DNA from: JBKQHQ01 sp052148715
GTDB lineage: Bacteria; Pseudomonadota; Alphaproteobacteria; Rhizobiales; Xanthobacteraceae
NCBI GenBank assembly: GCA_052148715.1
Contig: JBKQHQ010000133.1
Location: 15,353-79,352, forward strand
Reading direction: 5' to 3'
DNA length: 64,000 bases
Part shown: positions 8,704-17,668 of the stretch, piece by piece
Position numbering within the stretch: position 1 is the stretch's first letter
Layout of the letters: each line of letters starts with the position of its first letter
Position numbers and translations under genes: made by a program
The notes under the pieces: model-generated
The model's database searches: none
The model's input: the letters and a program-made list of their open reading frames with translations, nothing else
What the model was told of the DNA's origin: nothing

Positions 8704-9289
8704 ACGTCATCCCCACCGGATAGAACCCCTCCACGCGGCAATGGATTGGACGACAATGGATTAAGTGTGACCGGGCGTGGCTTGTTCCCGGACCACTGTC
8801 CTGTCGGCCGTGCTTGCAATCGCCACGATTGCAGGCAGGTCACGTTACAGTCGAAGCTGCCCCTAATGCACGAGACTTGTTGAGGGTTCTGATGCGATCA
8901 TGATCAAGCGGTGGAGCGCGGGTACGTTGCCGCAGCTGCGGCTTTTGTTTGGTCCGGTCGACCAGCTGACAACGCCGATCAGCAACCGCTTGTTTACTCG
9001 CGATGTCGAAGACCGGCGCACCGGTATCTCCGGTGCATCCTTAGCCTGCACAGCGGCCCGACCATCGCGGGGCGCGACGCTGATACGATGAGCCGGCGTG
9101 CCAGAGGGTATGGCGAACGGCCGACTGATTTGTTATGGCCTCGTCAATTGGCCGCGGGCCGGGCCGATCCGGGCGAATTTCCTGTGAACCATCGCGGATT
9201 CAATGCGTTACAAGGGATTCATGACTCGACAAAGGGCGCGCCTGCGTCCATTCATACATGGTTCACCGGGGTTGCCTGATAGTGTGTCC
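8704..9289. other. Intergenic region between divergent genes
   Basis: About 590 nt between the collagen-like gene (minus) and the PepSY gene (plus). Short open frames occur on both strands, but none shows a family motif, a ribosome site with a sensible product, or coding-type composition that I can support. The only clear structure is the inverted repeat at 8811-8837. Confidence 0.5.
8811..8837. promoter_or_regulatory. 12-bp inverted repeat, possible operator
   Basis: Arms TGCTTGCAATCG and CGATTGCAGGCA pair over 12 bp with one mismatch around the 3-nt centre CCA; the inner 8 bp are perfect. It lies about 110-135 nt upstream of the collagen-like gene start and has no following T-run, so a dimeric regulator's operator is more likely than a terminator. 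Which regulator is unknown. Confidence 0.35.
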
Positions 9290-9604
9290 ATGGCAGCGTT
9301 GAGGCTCTTCGTCATTGCCGGGCTTGCCGCCGCCACGCTAACGCCGAGCCTGGCGGACGAGACGCCGCATCGCGTCTGTTTGTCTAAGGACCAGCAACGT
9401 GAGGAGATCGCAAGCGGCCAGGTGGTTAAGCTCGAAGCGGCGCTTCGCTCGGTCGAGGGCCGCAGGCGCGGCGATGTCATCAATGCGCGTCTGTGCCGGG
9501 GCGCCAAAGGTCTTGTTTATGTGCTGACAGTCCTCGCCGGCGATGGCAAGGTAACGCGCGTCACGATCGATGCCACGAATGGTACACTGATCGGCAGGCG
9601 CTGA
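9290..9604 (+). CDS. PepSY-domain periplasmic protein
   Basis: A 104-residue protein with an N-terminal signal peptide (LRLFVIAGLAAATLTPSLA) and one PepSY-like domain (about 35-104) ending in VTRVTIDATNGTLIGRR. Small PepSY proteins are often encoded with PhoPQ-type systems and are thought to modulate the sensor or a protease in the periplasm. The frame opens at 9203, but ATG 9290 directly starts the signal peptide. The response regulator begins 19 nt downstream, so it is probably the first gene of a three-gene operon. Confidence 0.75.
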   Translation: MAALRLFVIAGLAAATLTPSLADETPHRVCLSKDQQREEIASGQVVKLEAALRSVEGRRRGDVINARLCRGAKGLVYVLTVLAGDGKVTRVTIDATNGTLIGRR

Positions 9605-9623
9605 GTTTCAGGAGATTAAGTCC

Positions 9624-10295
9624 GTGCGTCTCCTCGTGATCGAGGACGATCCCGACCTCAACCGACAGCTGGCGACGGCGCTGACCGATGCCGGCTATGT
9701 GGTTGACCGCGCCTTCGATGGGGAAGAAGGCCATTACCTAGGCGAGAGCGAGCCCTACGACGCGGTGATCCTCGACATCGGCTTGCCGAAGATGGACGGC
9801 ATCTCGGTCTTGGAAGCGTGGCGCCGAGCGGGGCGGGCGATGCCGGTCCTGATCCTAACGGCGCGCGATCGCTGGAGCGACAAGGTCCAGGGATTTGACG
9901 CCGGCGCCGACGACTACGTCGCCAAGCCGTTTCACCTCGAGGAGGTGCTTGCCCGCATTCGGGCGCTGCTCCGCCGCTCGGCCGGTCACGCCAAGAGCGA
10001 ATTCAATTGCGGCCCGGTTCGGCTCGATACCCGCACCGGGCGCGTGACGGTAGACGGCAATCCGGTCAAGCTCACCTCGCACGAATACCGCCTCCTGTCG
10101 TATTTGATGCATCACACCGGCCGCGTCGTGTCGCGTACCGAGCTCGTCGAGCACCTCTACGATCAGGACTTCGACCGGGATTCCAACACGATCGAAGTAT
10201 TCGTCGGCCGCATTCGCAAGAAGCTCGGCGTCGACGTTATTCAAACGGTGCGCGGCCTCGGCTATCTGCTCACGCCGCCGAGCGATGCGCGCTAA
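9624..10295 (+). CDS. OmpR/PhoP-family response regulator
   Basis: A 223-residue DNA-binding regulator: receiver domain with IEDDPD acidic pocket, phospho-acceptor Asp51 (VILDIGLPKMDG), Thr in LILTAR and Lys in VAKPF; then a winged-helix domain (LTSHEYRLLSYLM to VRGLGYLL). Start is GTG 9624, with CAGGAG at 9609-9614, nine nt upstream. It overlaps the kinase gene by 11 nt, which implies translational coupling. Its order PepSY-RR-HK resembles PhoPQ-type loci, which commonly respond to Mg2+, envelope stress or cationic peptides. Confidence 0.92.
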   Translation: MRLLVIEDDPDLNRQLATALTDAGYVVDRAFDGEEGHYLGESEPYDAVILDIGLPKMDGISVLEAWRRAGRAMPVLILTARDRWSDKVQGFDAGADDYVAKPFHLEEVLARIRALLRRSAGHAKSEFNCGPVRLDTRTGRVTVDGNPVKLTSHEYRLLSYLMHHTGRVVSRTELVEHLYDQDFDRDSNTIEVFVGRIRKKLGVDVIQTVRGLGYLLTPPSDAR

Positions 10296-11658
10296 TTCAC
10301 TTGCGCTTCGCCTGTTCTTGTCGGCGACGGCGTGGACGGTCGTTATTCTGATCATTACCGGGATCGTGTTGTCGTCATTCTACCGGCAAGCGGTGGAGCG
10401 CACGTTCGACCGCCGTCTCAGCGTCTATCTCCGCACTCTGGTGGCCGACCTCGCGGCGCCGGAGGACTCCAACGACAAGACCGCGCAGTCGTTGCAGGAG
10501 CCCTTGTTCGAGCTGCCGCTCTCCGGCTGGTATTGGCAAGTGACGCGTCTCGACGGCACCAAGCCGGATGTGCGCTCCTCGCGTTCGCTGTGGGACGCCG
10601 GCTTGCCGAAGCTCATGGATGGCGGCAACGCCGCAAGCTCGACCGACACCCGGCAAGGTTATGTGGAAGGTCCGGAAGAGCAGAAATTGCGCTTGATCGA
10701 GCGCACCGTCGACCTCGGCGATGAAGGCCGTTATCTGGTCGCAGTCGGCGGCGACGCGGCCGAGATCGATGAGGAGATGCGCTCCTTCGACCAGGCGCTG
10801 CTGATCACCTTCACGGCGTTGGCCGCCGTGTTGCTGCTGATCACCATGTTCCAGGTCAGGTTCGGGCTCGCGCCGCTCAAGCGCATCTCGGAAGGGCTTG
10901 CGGCCATCCGCTCTGGGGTCGCCGAGCGGCTGGAAGGCACCTTTCCGGTGGAGATCGCCCCACTCGCGCGGGAGACCAACGCGTTGCTCGAGGCCAATCG
11001 GGAGATCGTGGAACGGGCGCGCACCCATGTCGGCAATCTCGCACACGCGTTGAAAACCCCGTTATCGGTCATGGTTAACGAAGCCGCGGCGCGCGGCGAC
11101 GATCCGCTCGCCGCCAAGGTGCGCGAGCAGGCCGACATCATGCGCGACCAGGTTGAGCGCCATCTCGAACGGGCGCGGCTGGCGGCGCGGCTGACGGTGG
11201 TGGGGACCATCACCGAGGTCGCTCCGGTGGTCACAGCGCTGGCGCGGACCATGGAGAAGATTCATCGCGATCGGGGCATTGCCGTCGAGGTGACTGCTCC
11301 GGAGCAAGCGCGGTTTCGCGGCGAGCGGCAGGATCTCGAGGAGATGGTGGGAAATCTGGTCGACAATGCCTGCAAGTGGTCGCAGTCGCGAATTGCCATT
11401 GAGGTAGTCTGCGGTCCGCCCGACTCCGCCGCCGGTCGCCGCCTGCGCGTTATCGTCGACGACGACGGTCGCGGGCTATCCCCGGCCGAGCGCGAGCAAG
11501 TTGCCCACCGGGGACACAGGCTTGACGAAACCAAGCCCGGTTCCGGACTAGGCCTCTCCATCGTGGTCGAGTTGGCGCGGCTCTATGGCGGCGATCTCGT
11601 GCTCGATACGTCGCCGATCGGCGGATTGCGGGCCGAGCTTGTGTTGCCGGCGGCCTGA
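10285..11658 (+). CDS. Sensor histidine kinase, PhoQ-like
   Basis: A 457-residue membrane kinase. TM1 lies near residues 8-30, a periplasmic sensor at about 31-165, and TM2 near 170-190, followed by a HAMP-like segment. The H-box NLAHALKTPLSV carries the phospho-acceptor His254; the ATPase domain shows the N-box NLVDNACKW, DDDGRGLSP and GSGLGLSIV. It phosphorylates the regulator whose gene overlaps it. The upstream PepSY protein is a likely periplasmic modulator. The stimulus is not readable from sequence. Confidence 0.9.
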   Translation: MRANSLALRLFLSATAWTVVILIITGIVLSSFYRQAVERTFDRRLSVYLRTLVADLAAPEDSNDKTAQSLQEPLFELPLSGWYWQVTRLDGTKPDVRSSRSLWDAGLPKLMDGGNAASSTDTRQGYVEGPEEQKLRLIERTVDLGDEGRYLVAVGGDAAEIDEEMRSFDQALLITFTALAAVLLLITMFQVRFGLAPLKRISEGLAAIRSGVAERLEGTFPVEIAPLARETNALLEANREIVERARTHVGNLAHALKTPLSVMVNEAAARGDDPLAAKVREQADIMRDQVERHLERARLAARLTVVGTITEVAPVVTALARTMEKIHRDRGIAVEVTAPEQARFRGERQDLEEMVGNLVDNACKWSQSRIAIEVVCGPPDSAAGRRLRVIVDDDGRGLSPAEREQVAHRGHRLDETKPGSGLGLSIVVELARLYGGDLVLDTSPIGGLRAELVLPAA

Positions 11659-11782
11659 GGACGCCCGTCGGCTGCTGACGAAGTTTCGCCTCAATGCTAC
11701 CCCTTGGCTGGTGCCTTCGCTTGCGATTCGAGCACGGAACGGCGTGACTTGTTCGCCTGCACGCGCCAAGGGGGGTGGGAAA

Positions 11783-12259
11783 ATGCACACGGCAAAGCTC
11801 GTTGCGATGGCAATCGTCGGTGCGCCGCTTGCGGCTTGCGCGGCTGATCCGAGCGCGTCGAAGGAGGGGGCTGGAACCGCGTTCGGCGCCATTACCGGCG
11901 CGGTAATCGGCTCGCAATTCGGCGGCGGTCCCGGCGAACGGCTCGCGGCCGGCCTTGCGGGAGCTGCCATCGGGGGCCTGATCGGCAACCGGATCGGCGC
12001 CGAGATGGATGAAGAGGATCGGCGGCGGGCCTACGAGGCGCATATGCGTGCCCTCGAAGCGGGCCGCGACGGCGTTGCCGTTGAGTGGCGCAACCAAAAT
12101 ACGGGCCGCTACGGCACGGTCGTTCCTGGTCCGCCCTACCAGACCGCCGGCGGCAGATGCCGCACCTATACGCAAACGATTTACATCGACGGCCGTCCGC
12201 AGGTTTTCAAAGGCACCGCTTGCCGCAATCCGGACGGCACGTGGACCGCGTTGGGCTGA
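11783..12259 (+). CDS. Glycine-zipper outer-membrane lipoprotein (17-kDa antigen-like)
   Basis: A 158-residue lipoprotein with a type II signal peptide ending in lipobox LAAC (Cys19). A glycine-zipper 2TM segment follows (FGAITGAVIGSQFGGG to GLAGAAIGGLIGNRIG, about 36-70), and then a C-terminal domain with GRCRTYTQTIYIDGRP and ACRNPDGTW, as in the Rickettsia 17-kDa surface antigen family. These proteins sit in the outer membrane and help envelope integrity. The frame opens at 11585, but ATG 11783 starts the signal peptide and has AAGGGGGG upstream. Confidence 0.85.
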   Translation: MHTAKLVAMAIVGAPLAACAADPSASKEGAGTAFGAITGAVIGSQFGGGPGERLAAGLAGAAIGGLIGNRIGAEMDEEDRRRAYEAHMRALEAGRDGVAVEWRNQNTGRYGTVVPGPPYQTAGGRCRTYTQTIYIDGRPQVFKGTACRNPDGTWTALG

Positions 12260-12413
12260 CCGCCGAGCAAGGCCGGCCGCGCCGCGCAAAAGCAGAAGGT
12301 GCACGCTCGGGCGGCTCCGGCTACCACACGAGTGAGGATTGCGTGGGTAAGCCGTTGTTAACGATCGCCGTCTATCAAAATTCTGTCGTGTGCAGAATTC
12401 ATGTGTGGCGCGA

Positions 12414-13820
12414 ATGGCCGATGGCGGTCTGCCCGTTGAGCGGTTGCGGGGTTATCTTCAGGAACTAAAGCCTGAGGCGCGAGCGTTGCTGGTCGCCAAG
12501 CTCGAGCGTGGTCTGCAAAGCGGGGACGTCGTTCCCGGCGCGGAGCTGATCCTGCAGGAACTGCGCCGCGCGTCCGAGGAGTGTGAACCGACGCTGCCGC
12601 AGCCCGACGCCCCAGCGCGGCTGTTTTTCAAGCCGCTCGAGCCGTTCCTGGTTGACGCTGCTGCGGACCACAAACTTCGCGCGCGGATTGCCCGCGTGTC
12701 GCTCGAACTGATCTGGAATTGGATCGAGCGCGACGTGATGCCGGCCGAAACCCCGGTCTATTGCCAAGAAGTCCGGCGCGCGCTCGCCGCCAAGGATACG
12801 GCCAAGGTCGAAGGGCTGGCGAAGACCTTTCAAGATCGGACCGTCCAGCGAATCGACGAGATCCTGGCCGCCACGCAGAACGACGATAAAGCGCGCCGCA
12901 AGCTCACGGCTCAGGTCGCAACGCCGCGCGCCACCGACGACGTGATGACCTTGTTCGGGGTGCTGAAGGCGCGCGATGCGCTCGCCGCATTCGGCGCGCG
13001 ACTACCCATCCAGATCAAGAATCTGGCGGACGATCAGCTCGCTAACATCAAGGCGCTGCTCGATCCGTTTGCCGGGCGTAGCGACGATACGTTCGTCTAT
13101 ATGCTGCTGATGGTGATGAGCCGGCTGGCGGCCGCTTGGCAGCTGGTCCGTCTGGCCACGTTCTCCGCGGTGAGCGATGATGCCTCGCGCGTCGCCGAAA
13201 GCCAGTATGCTCGGGCGGTGACCATCGTGCTTGCCGAAGTGGAACGCATGACCGCGGAGCTTAAGACCGACCTAAAAGCCGGTCGCGCTGGCGCAGCGTC
13301 GCTCAAGACTGTGCACGATGCCCTGCGTGGGCTGCGGACCGAGCTCAATATCCCGTCCGATTCACTATGGGGGCGGCAGCTTGCCGCTATCCGGACCGAG
13401 ATTTCGGGCCGGCTCAAGGCGCAGGTCGATTCGATGCCGGGGCGCGTGCGGCGGCTGTTGCGTCCGCGAGTCGCGAAAGAGATCGTGCCCGGGTCGGTGC
13501 TCGACCAGACGGAAGTGGAAGAGATCGAGTCGCTGATCGAGTTCGTTGCTGCCTGTAAAGCTTACGCCAACGAGCTTGCCATCAACGAGATGACGCTGCG
13601 CACCTATTCCGAGCTGCAACATTATCTTGATACTCGGACGCCGGCGCTGGTCGAGGGCCTGCGTGTTGGCGGTGAAGCGGAACGCGCCTTCCGCCGTTCG
13701 CAGGTGGACGCCGCCGTGCGGTTCTGCGCCAAGGTGTTTGGTCAGGACTACGCCACGACTCTTGCAAAATCCGCCGATGTCGCCGCGAACAGCGAGCGAA
13801 AGGCAGCCGAAGTTCCTTAG
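12414..13820 (+). CDS. Conserved hypothetical protein (unrecognised)
   Basis: A 468-residue, largely helical, soluble protein with no signal peptide or obvious TM span. I do not recognise a domain. It has many amphipathic helices with Leu/Ala/Glu/Arg composition (LKPEARALLVAKLERGL, VEEIESLIEFVAACKAYANE), a basic SMPGRVRRLLRPR segment about two-thirds along and no catalytic-looking motif. Coding composition is like its neighbours and the frame is intact. ATG 12414 (MADGGLPVERL) is chosen over 12390. Followed by a palindromic repeat and then ccmI. Confidence 0.65.
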   Translation: MADGGLPVERLRGYLQELKPEARALLVAKLERGLQSGDVVPGAELILQELRRASEECEPTLPQPDAPARLFFKPLEPFLVDAAADHKLRARIARVSLELIWNWIERDVMPAETPVYCQEVRRALAAKDTAKVEGLAKTFQDRTVQRIDEILAATQNDDKARRKLTAQVATPRATDDVMTLFGVLKARDALAAFGARLPIQIKNLADDQLANIKALLDPFAGRSDDTFVYMLLMVMSRLAAAWQLVRLATFSAVSDDASRVAESQYARAVTIVLAEVERMTAELKTDLKAGRAGAASLKTVHDALRGLRTELNIPSDSLWGRQLAAIRTEISGRLKAQVDSMPGRVRRLLRPRVAKEIVPGSVLDQTEVEEIESLIEFVAACKAYANELAINEMTLRTYSELQHYLDTRTPALVEGLRVGGEAERAFRRSQVDAAVRFCAKVFGQDYATTLAKSADVAANSERKAAEVP

Positions 13821-13823
13821 CGC

Positions 13824-13926
13824 CGTAGCACACGTGCCGGCCAGGTGGATGCCGGTTCGCCGTCAAGAACATGCGCCAGTGAACAATTCCAGAGCTTGTC
13901 CCGTTCCGAAGGAGCGGAACGGCTCG
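13824..13926 (-). repeat. Dispersed palindromic intergenic repeat, copy 1
   Basis: Two imperfect hairpins in tandem: one around GTGCCGGCC to GTCAAGAACAT (about 13831-13872), one around CTTGTCCCGTTCCGAAGGAG (13895-13914). The same two-part element occurs in reverse orientation at 57901-58009, and its second half recurs at 30126-30186. It lies between the hypothetical gene and ccmI and overlaps no supported CDS. Confidence 0.65.
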
Positions 13927-14043
13927 CAACGGATTTTTCCTCGTTGCCGTGGCGCAGCGTCCGTTGTAACGCAGGCTCGATGCTGCGTGCCCATCGACGC
14001 GTTGCCTCTTAACATCGGCTGCAATGGAGCCTTCTCCCGCGCC

Positions 14044-15159
14044 ATGACGCTGTGGTTCCTCTTTGCGTTGATGACCGCGCTGGCGGTTTTCGCCGTGCTG
14101 TGGCCGCTGGGCCGCTCCCGCGAGCCGGCGCCTTCGGGCAGCGACGTTGCGGTATACCGCGACCAGCTGCAAGAGATCGAGCGCGATCAGGCGGCCGGCC
14201 TGATCCCCGAGCAAGAGGCGCAGGCGGCGCGGGTCGAAGTGTCGCGCCGTTTGCTCTCGGCGGTTGATGCCGTCGAGGCCGAGACGGTCACTTCCCGGAG
14301 CGCTGCTCTCTGGCGGCGGCGCGCCGTTGCTTTGGTGGCCCTCGTGGCCTTGCCGGTGGTCGCCGGCAGCCTCTATCTCTCGCTGGGTTCTCCCGGGCTG
14401 CCCGGGCAGCCGCTGGCCAAACGGGTCACCAATCCGCACGCAAATCAGTCGATCGATAGTCTGGTTGCGCAAGTCGAGGACCGTCTGGCGCAAAACCCGC
14501 AGGACGGCCGCGGTTGGGAGCTTTTGGCGCCGATCTATCTGCGCATGGGACGGTTTGACGACGCCGTGCATGCGCGGCGCAACGCCCTGGCGCTCAACGG
14601 CGAAAACGCGGCGCGGCAGGCTGATTTAGGCGAAGCCCTGACGGCGGCTGCGAACGGCGTTGTGACCGCCGAGGCGAAAGGCGCCTTTGCCCGCGCGGCT
14701 GAGCTTAACCCGCAAGCCGTAAAGCCTCGCTTTTTCCTTGGACTGGCGGCCGAGCAGGACGGTCAGCGCGAGCAGGCGGCAAGCATTTGGCGCGCCCTGA
14801 TCGGCCAAGCGCCGGCGGATGCGCCGTGGCTCGAGCTTGTGCGCGCAGCGCTTGCGCGGGTCGATCCGACGGCGGCCCCGCCGGGGCCGAGCGCGGCCGA
14901 CGTCGCTGCGGCCAGCGCGCTTGGGGAGGGCCAGCGCCAAGAGATGATCCGCGGTATGGTGGAACGGTTAGCCCAGCGGCTCAAGCAGGACGGATCGGAC
15001 GGGGACGGTTGGCTAAGGTTGGTGCGCGCCTATATGGTGTTAGGCGAGCCGGACAGGGCGCGTGCGGCGGTGGTCGATGCGCGGCATGCGCTTGGCAATG
15101 ACCCCGTCAACCTGCGCCGAGTAGACGACCTCGTTAAAGAGTTGGGCCTCGAAGGCTGA
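14044..15159 (+). CDS. ccmI: Cytochrome c maturation protein CcmI (CycH)
   Basis: A 371-residue inner-membrane apocytochrome c chaperone that presents apocytochrome to the CcmFH heme ligase. TM1 is MTLWFLFALMTALAVFAVLW; a conserved cytoplasmic loop follows (VYRDQLQEIERDQAAGLI), TM2 is at about 98-118, and the periplasmic TPR region covers the rest (GWELLAPIYLRMGRFDDAV, GWLRLVRAYMVLGEPDRA). First gene of ccmIEFH; ATG 14044 begins directly with TM1. Earlier in-frame codons run through the palindromic repeat and are unlikely to be translated. Confidence 0.93.
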   Translation: MTLWFLFALMTALAVFAVLWPLGRSREPAPSGSDVAVYRDQLQEIERDQAAGLIPEQEAQAARVEVSRRLLSAVDAVEAETVTSRSAALWRRRAVALVALVALPVVAGSLYLSLGSPGLPGQPLAKRVTNPHANQSIDSLVAQVEDRLAQNPQDGRGWELLAPIYLRMGRFDDAVHARRNALALNGENAARQADLGEALTAAANGVVTAEAKGAFARAAELNPQAVKPRFFLGLAAEQDGQREQAASIWRALIGQAPADAPWLELVRAALARVDPTAAPPGPSAADVAAASALGEGQRQEMIRGMVERLAQRLKQDGSDGDGWLRLVRAYMVLGEPDRARAAVVDARHALGNDPVNLRRVDDLVKELGLEG

Positions 15160-15181
15160 TGCATAGTCGGACATTTTCCAG

Positions 15182-15658
15182 ATGACTCGGAAGCAGCGGC
15201 GCCTTGTTCTGATCGGCTCCGGGCTCGGCGTGCTGGCGCTGGCGGCGGCTCTCGTGCTGAGTGCGCTCAAGGATTCGATCGTCTTCTTCAACTCTCCAAC
15301 CGACGTCGTGGAAAAGCAGGTGCGTCCCGGCGACCGTATCCGTCTCGGCGGCTTGGTCAAGCATGGCAGTCTCGTGCGCGGCGACAACCTGGCATTCCGG
15401 TTTGAGGTCACTGACGGTCATCGCGACATCGCGGTCACCTATCAAGGCATCCTGCCGGACCTGTTTCGTGAAGGGCAAGGGGTCGTCGCCGAAGGCGTCA
15501 TCGACGCTGCCGGTGTATTCAAGGCCGACACCGTGCTCGCCAAGCACGATGAGACCTATATGCCCAAAGAGGTCGCCGACGCATTGAAGAAGCAGGGGCA
15601 CTGGAAGGATGCCGATGGCCGCAAGGCGAGCGTCGCGCCGGAAGGGCAGGTGCGGTGA
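15182..15658 (+). CDS. ccmE: Cytochrome c maturation heme chaperone CcmE (CycJ)
   Basis: A 158-residue membrane-anchored periplasmic heme chaperone. One N-terminal TM (about 7-28) is followed by the OB-fold domain (RIRLGGLVKHGSL) and the heme-attachment motif AKHDETYMP, in which His122 binds heme covalently and Tyr126 is an axial ligand. It receives heme from CcmABCD, which is not in this window, and hands it to CcmF. 22 nt after ccmI, 27 nt before ccmF. Confidence 0.95.
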   Translation: MTRKQRRLVLIGSGLGVLALAAALVLSALKDSIVFFNSPTDVVEKQVRPGDRIRLGGLVKHGSLVRGDNLAFRFEVTDGHRDIAVTYQGILPDLFREGQGVVAEGVIDAAGVFKADTVLAKHDETYMPKEVADALKKQGHWKDADGRKASVAPEGQVR

Positions 15659-15685
15659 TGCATTCAGCCGCAGCGGAGACGCGCC

Positions 15686-17668
15686 ATGGCTCCTGAGCTT
15701 GGTCACTACGCGCTGGTGCTGGCGCTCGCGCTGGCGCTGATCGAAGGAGTCATTCCGATCATCGGCACGCGCAGCCGCGATCCGGTATTGATGGGGGTAG
15801 CGCGCCCTGCCGCGCTGGCGCAGTTCGCTTTCGTTGCCACGGCGTTCGCGGCATTGACCTGGTGCCACGTCACGTCGGATTTCTCGGTCGTGAACGTGTT
15901 CGAGAATTCGCATTCGCTCAAGCCGCTCATCTACAAGATTAGCGGTGTTTGGGGGAACCATGAAGGCTCAATGTTGCTGTGGGTCCTCATCCTGGGTCTG
16001 TTCGGCGCCCTGGTGGCACTGTTCGGCAACAATCTGCCGCTAAGTCTGAAAGCCAATGCGCTGGCGGTCCAGTCGTGGGTTGCCGCCGCGTTCTATTTGT
16101 TCATCCTCGTCACATCGAACCCCTTTGTGCGGCTCCCACAAGCGCCGTTCGAGGGGCGCGACCTCAATCCGCTGCTGCAGGATCCCGGTCTAGCCATTCA
16201 TCCGCCCCTGCTTTATTTCGGTTATGTCGGATTCTCGATCTCATTCTCGTTCGCCATCGCGGCGTTGATTGATGGGCGTATCGATGCCGCTTGGGCGCGC
16301 TTCGTGCGGCCGTGGATGCTCAGCGCCTGGATCTGCCTGACGCTCGGGATCGCGATGGGATCCTATTGGGCCTATTACGAGCTCGGCTGGGGCGGCTGGT
16401 GGTTTTGGGATCCGGTCGAGAACGCCTCGTTCATGCCGTGGCTCGCCGGAACCGCGCTGCTGCATTCGGCGCTGGTGATGGAAAAGCGTAACGCGCTGAA
16501 GGTGTGGACGATCCTGCTTGCGATCCTGACCTTCTCGCTGTCGCTGATCGGGACCTTCATCGTGCGCTCGGGCGTGCTGACCTCGGTGCATTCCTTCGCC
16601 AGCGACCCAACTCGCGGTGTGTTCATTCTCGCCATTTTGGTGCTGTTTATCGGCGGCGGTCTCACGCTGTTCGCCTGGCGCGCGCCGATGCTCAAGCAGG
16701 GCGGATTGTTTGCGCCGATCTCGCGCGAGGGCGCGCTCGTCCTCAACAATCTATTTCTCACCGTTGCCTGCCTGACCGTGTTCTTCGGAACGCTGTATCC
16801 GTTGGCGCTTGAGGCCTTGACCGGAACGAAGATCTCGATCGGGCCGCCGTTCTTTGGTTGGACCTTCGGTCCCTTGTTTCTGGCGCTGTTGATCGCAGTG
16901 CCGTTTGGTCCGCTGCTGGCGTGGAAGCGCGGCGATCTGCTCGGCGTCGCGCAGCGATTGCTGGGCGCCTGTGCGATTGCGGTAGTCGGTACTGCGGCAA
17001 CCCTGGCGCTCACGCGCGGCGGGCCCGTGCTCGCGCCCTTCGCCATCGGGCTCGCCTTGTTTGTCATGGGCGGCGCAATCACGGACCTCGCCGAGCGCAC
17101 TCAGCTGTTTCGCGTGTCCCTCGCGACCGCCTTGCGCCGCGCGCTCGGGCTTCCACGCTCAACCTGGGGCTCCGTCATCGCCCATTTTGCGCTCGGGATA
17201 TCGCTGATCGGCATCGTCAGCGAAACCCAATGGAGTTCGGAGCGCGTTCTGACGATGCGGCCGAGCGAAACCGTGTCGATCAGCGGCTACGATCTCACCT
17301 TCGAGGGCATCGTGCCGCATCAAGGCCCAAACTATCGTGAGCTGCGGGCGAACTTCACGGTGCGGCGCGACGGTAATGTCCTCGGTGTGCTTGGGCCGGC
17401 CAAACGCAACTTTCCGGTGCGCGGGACCACCACCACCGAAGCCGCCCTGATGACACGGGGCTTCAGTCAGATCTACCTCTCCTTGGGCGACCCGAACGCC
17501 GACGGCTCCCTGGCGGTCAGATTGTATTACAAGCCTTTCGTCCTGCTGATCTGGCTCGGTGCGGTCGTGATGGCGCTCGGCGGCGCATTGTCGCTTTCGG
17601 ACCGGCGGCTGCGGGTCGGCGCGCCGAAGCCCGCGCGGCCGCGTGCCGTCTTGCAGCCGGCGGAGTGA
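15686..17668 (+). CDS. ccmF: Cytochrome c heme lyase subunit CcmF (CycK)
   Basis: A 660-residue multi-TM protein that takes heme from CcmE and attaches it to apocytochrome CXXCH motifs together with CcmH. The tryptophan-rich WWD signature (GWGGWWFWDPVENASFMPW, about 233-251) is intact, as are GVWGNHEGSMLLWVL and HPPLLYFGYVG. About 14-15 hydrophobic segments; typical length. The ccmH GTG start overlaps its stop codon. Confidence 0.95.
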   Translation: MAPELGHYALVLALALALIEGVIPIIGTRSRDPVLMGVARPAALAQFAFVATAFAALTWCHVTSDFSVVNVFENSHSLKPLIYKISGVWGNHEGSMLLWVLILGLFGALVALFGNNLPLSLKANALAVQSWVAAAFYLFILVTSNPFVRLPQAPFEGRDLNPLLQDPGLAIHPPLLYFGYVGFSISFSFAIAALIDGRIDAAWARFVRPWMLSAWICLTLGIAMGSYWAYYELGWGGWWFWDPVENASFMPWLAGTALLHSALVMEKRNALKVWTILLAILTFSLSLIGTFIVRSGVLTSVHSFASDPTRGVFILAILVLFIGGGLTLFAWRAPMLKQGGLFAPISREGALVLNNLFLTVACLTVFFGTLYPLALEALTGTKISIGPPFFGWTFGPLFLALLIAVPFGPLLAWKRGDLLGVAQRLLGACAIAVVGTAATLALTRGGPVLAPFAIGLALFVMGGAITDLAERTQLFRVSLATALRRALGLPRSTWGSVIAHFALGISLIGIVSETQWSSERVLTMRPSETVSISGYDLTFEGIVPHQGPNYRELRANFTVRRDGNVLGVLGPAKRNFPVRGTTTTEAALMTRGFSQIYLSLGDPNADGSLAVRLYYKPFVLLIWLGAVVMALGGALSLSDRRLRVGAPKPARPRAVLQPAE

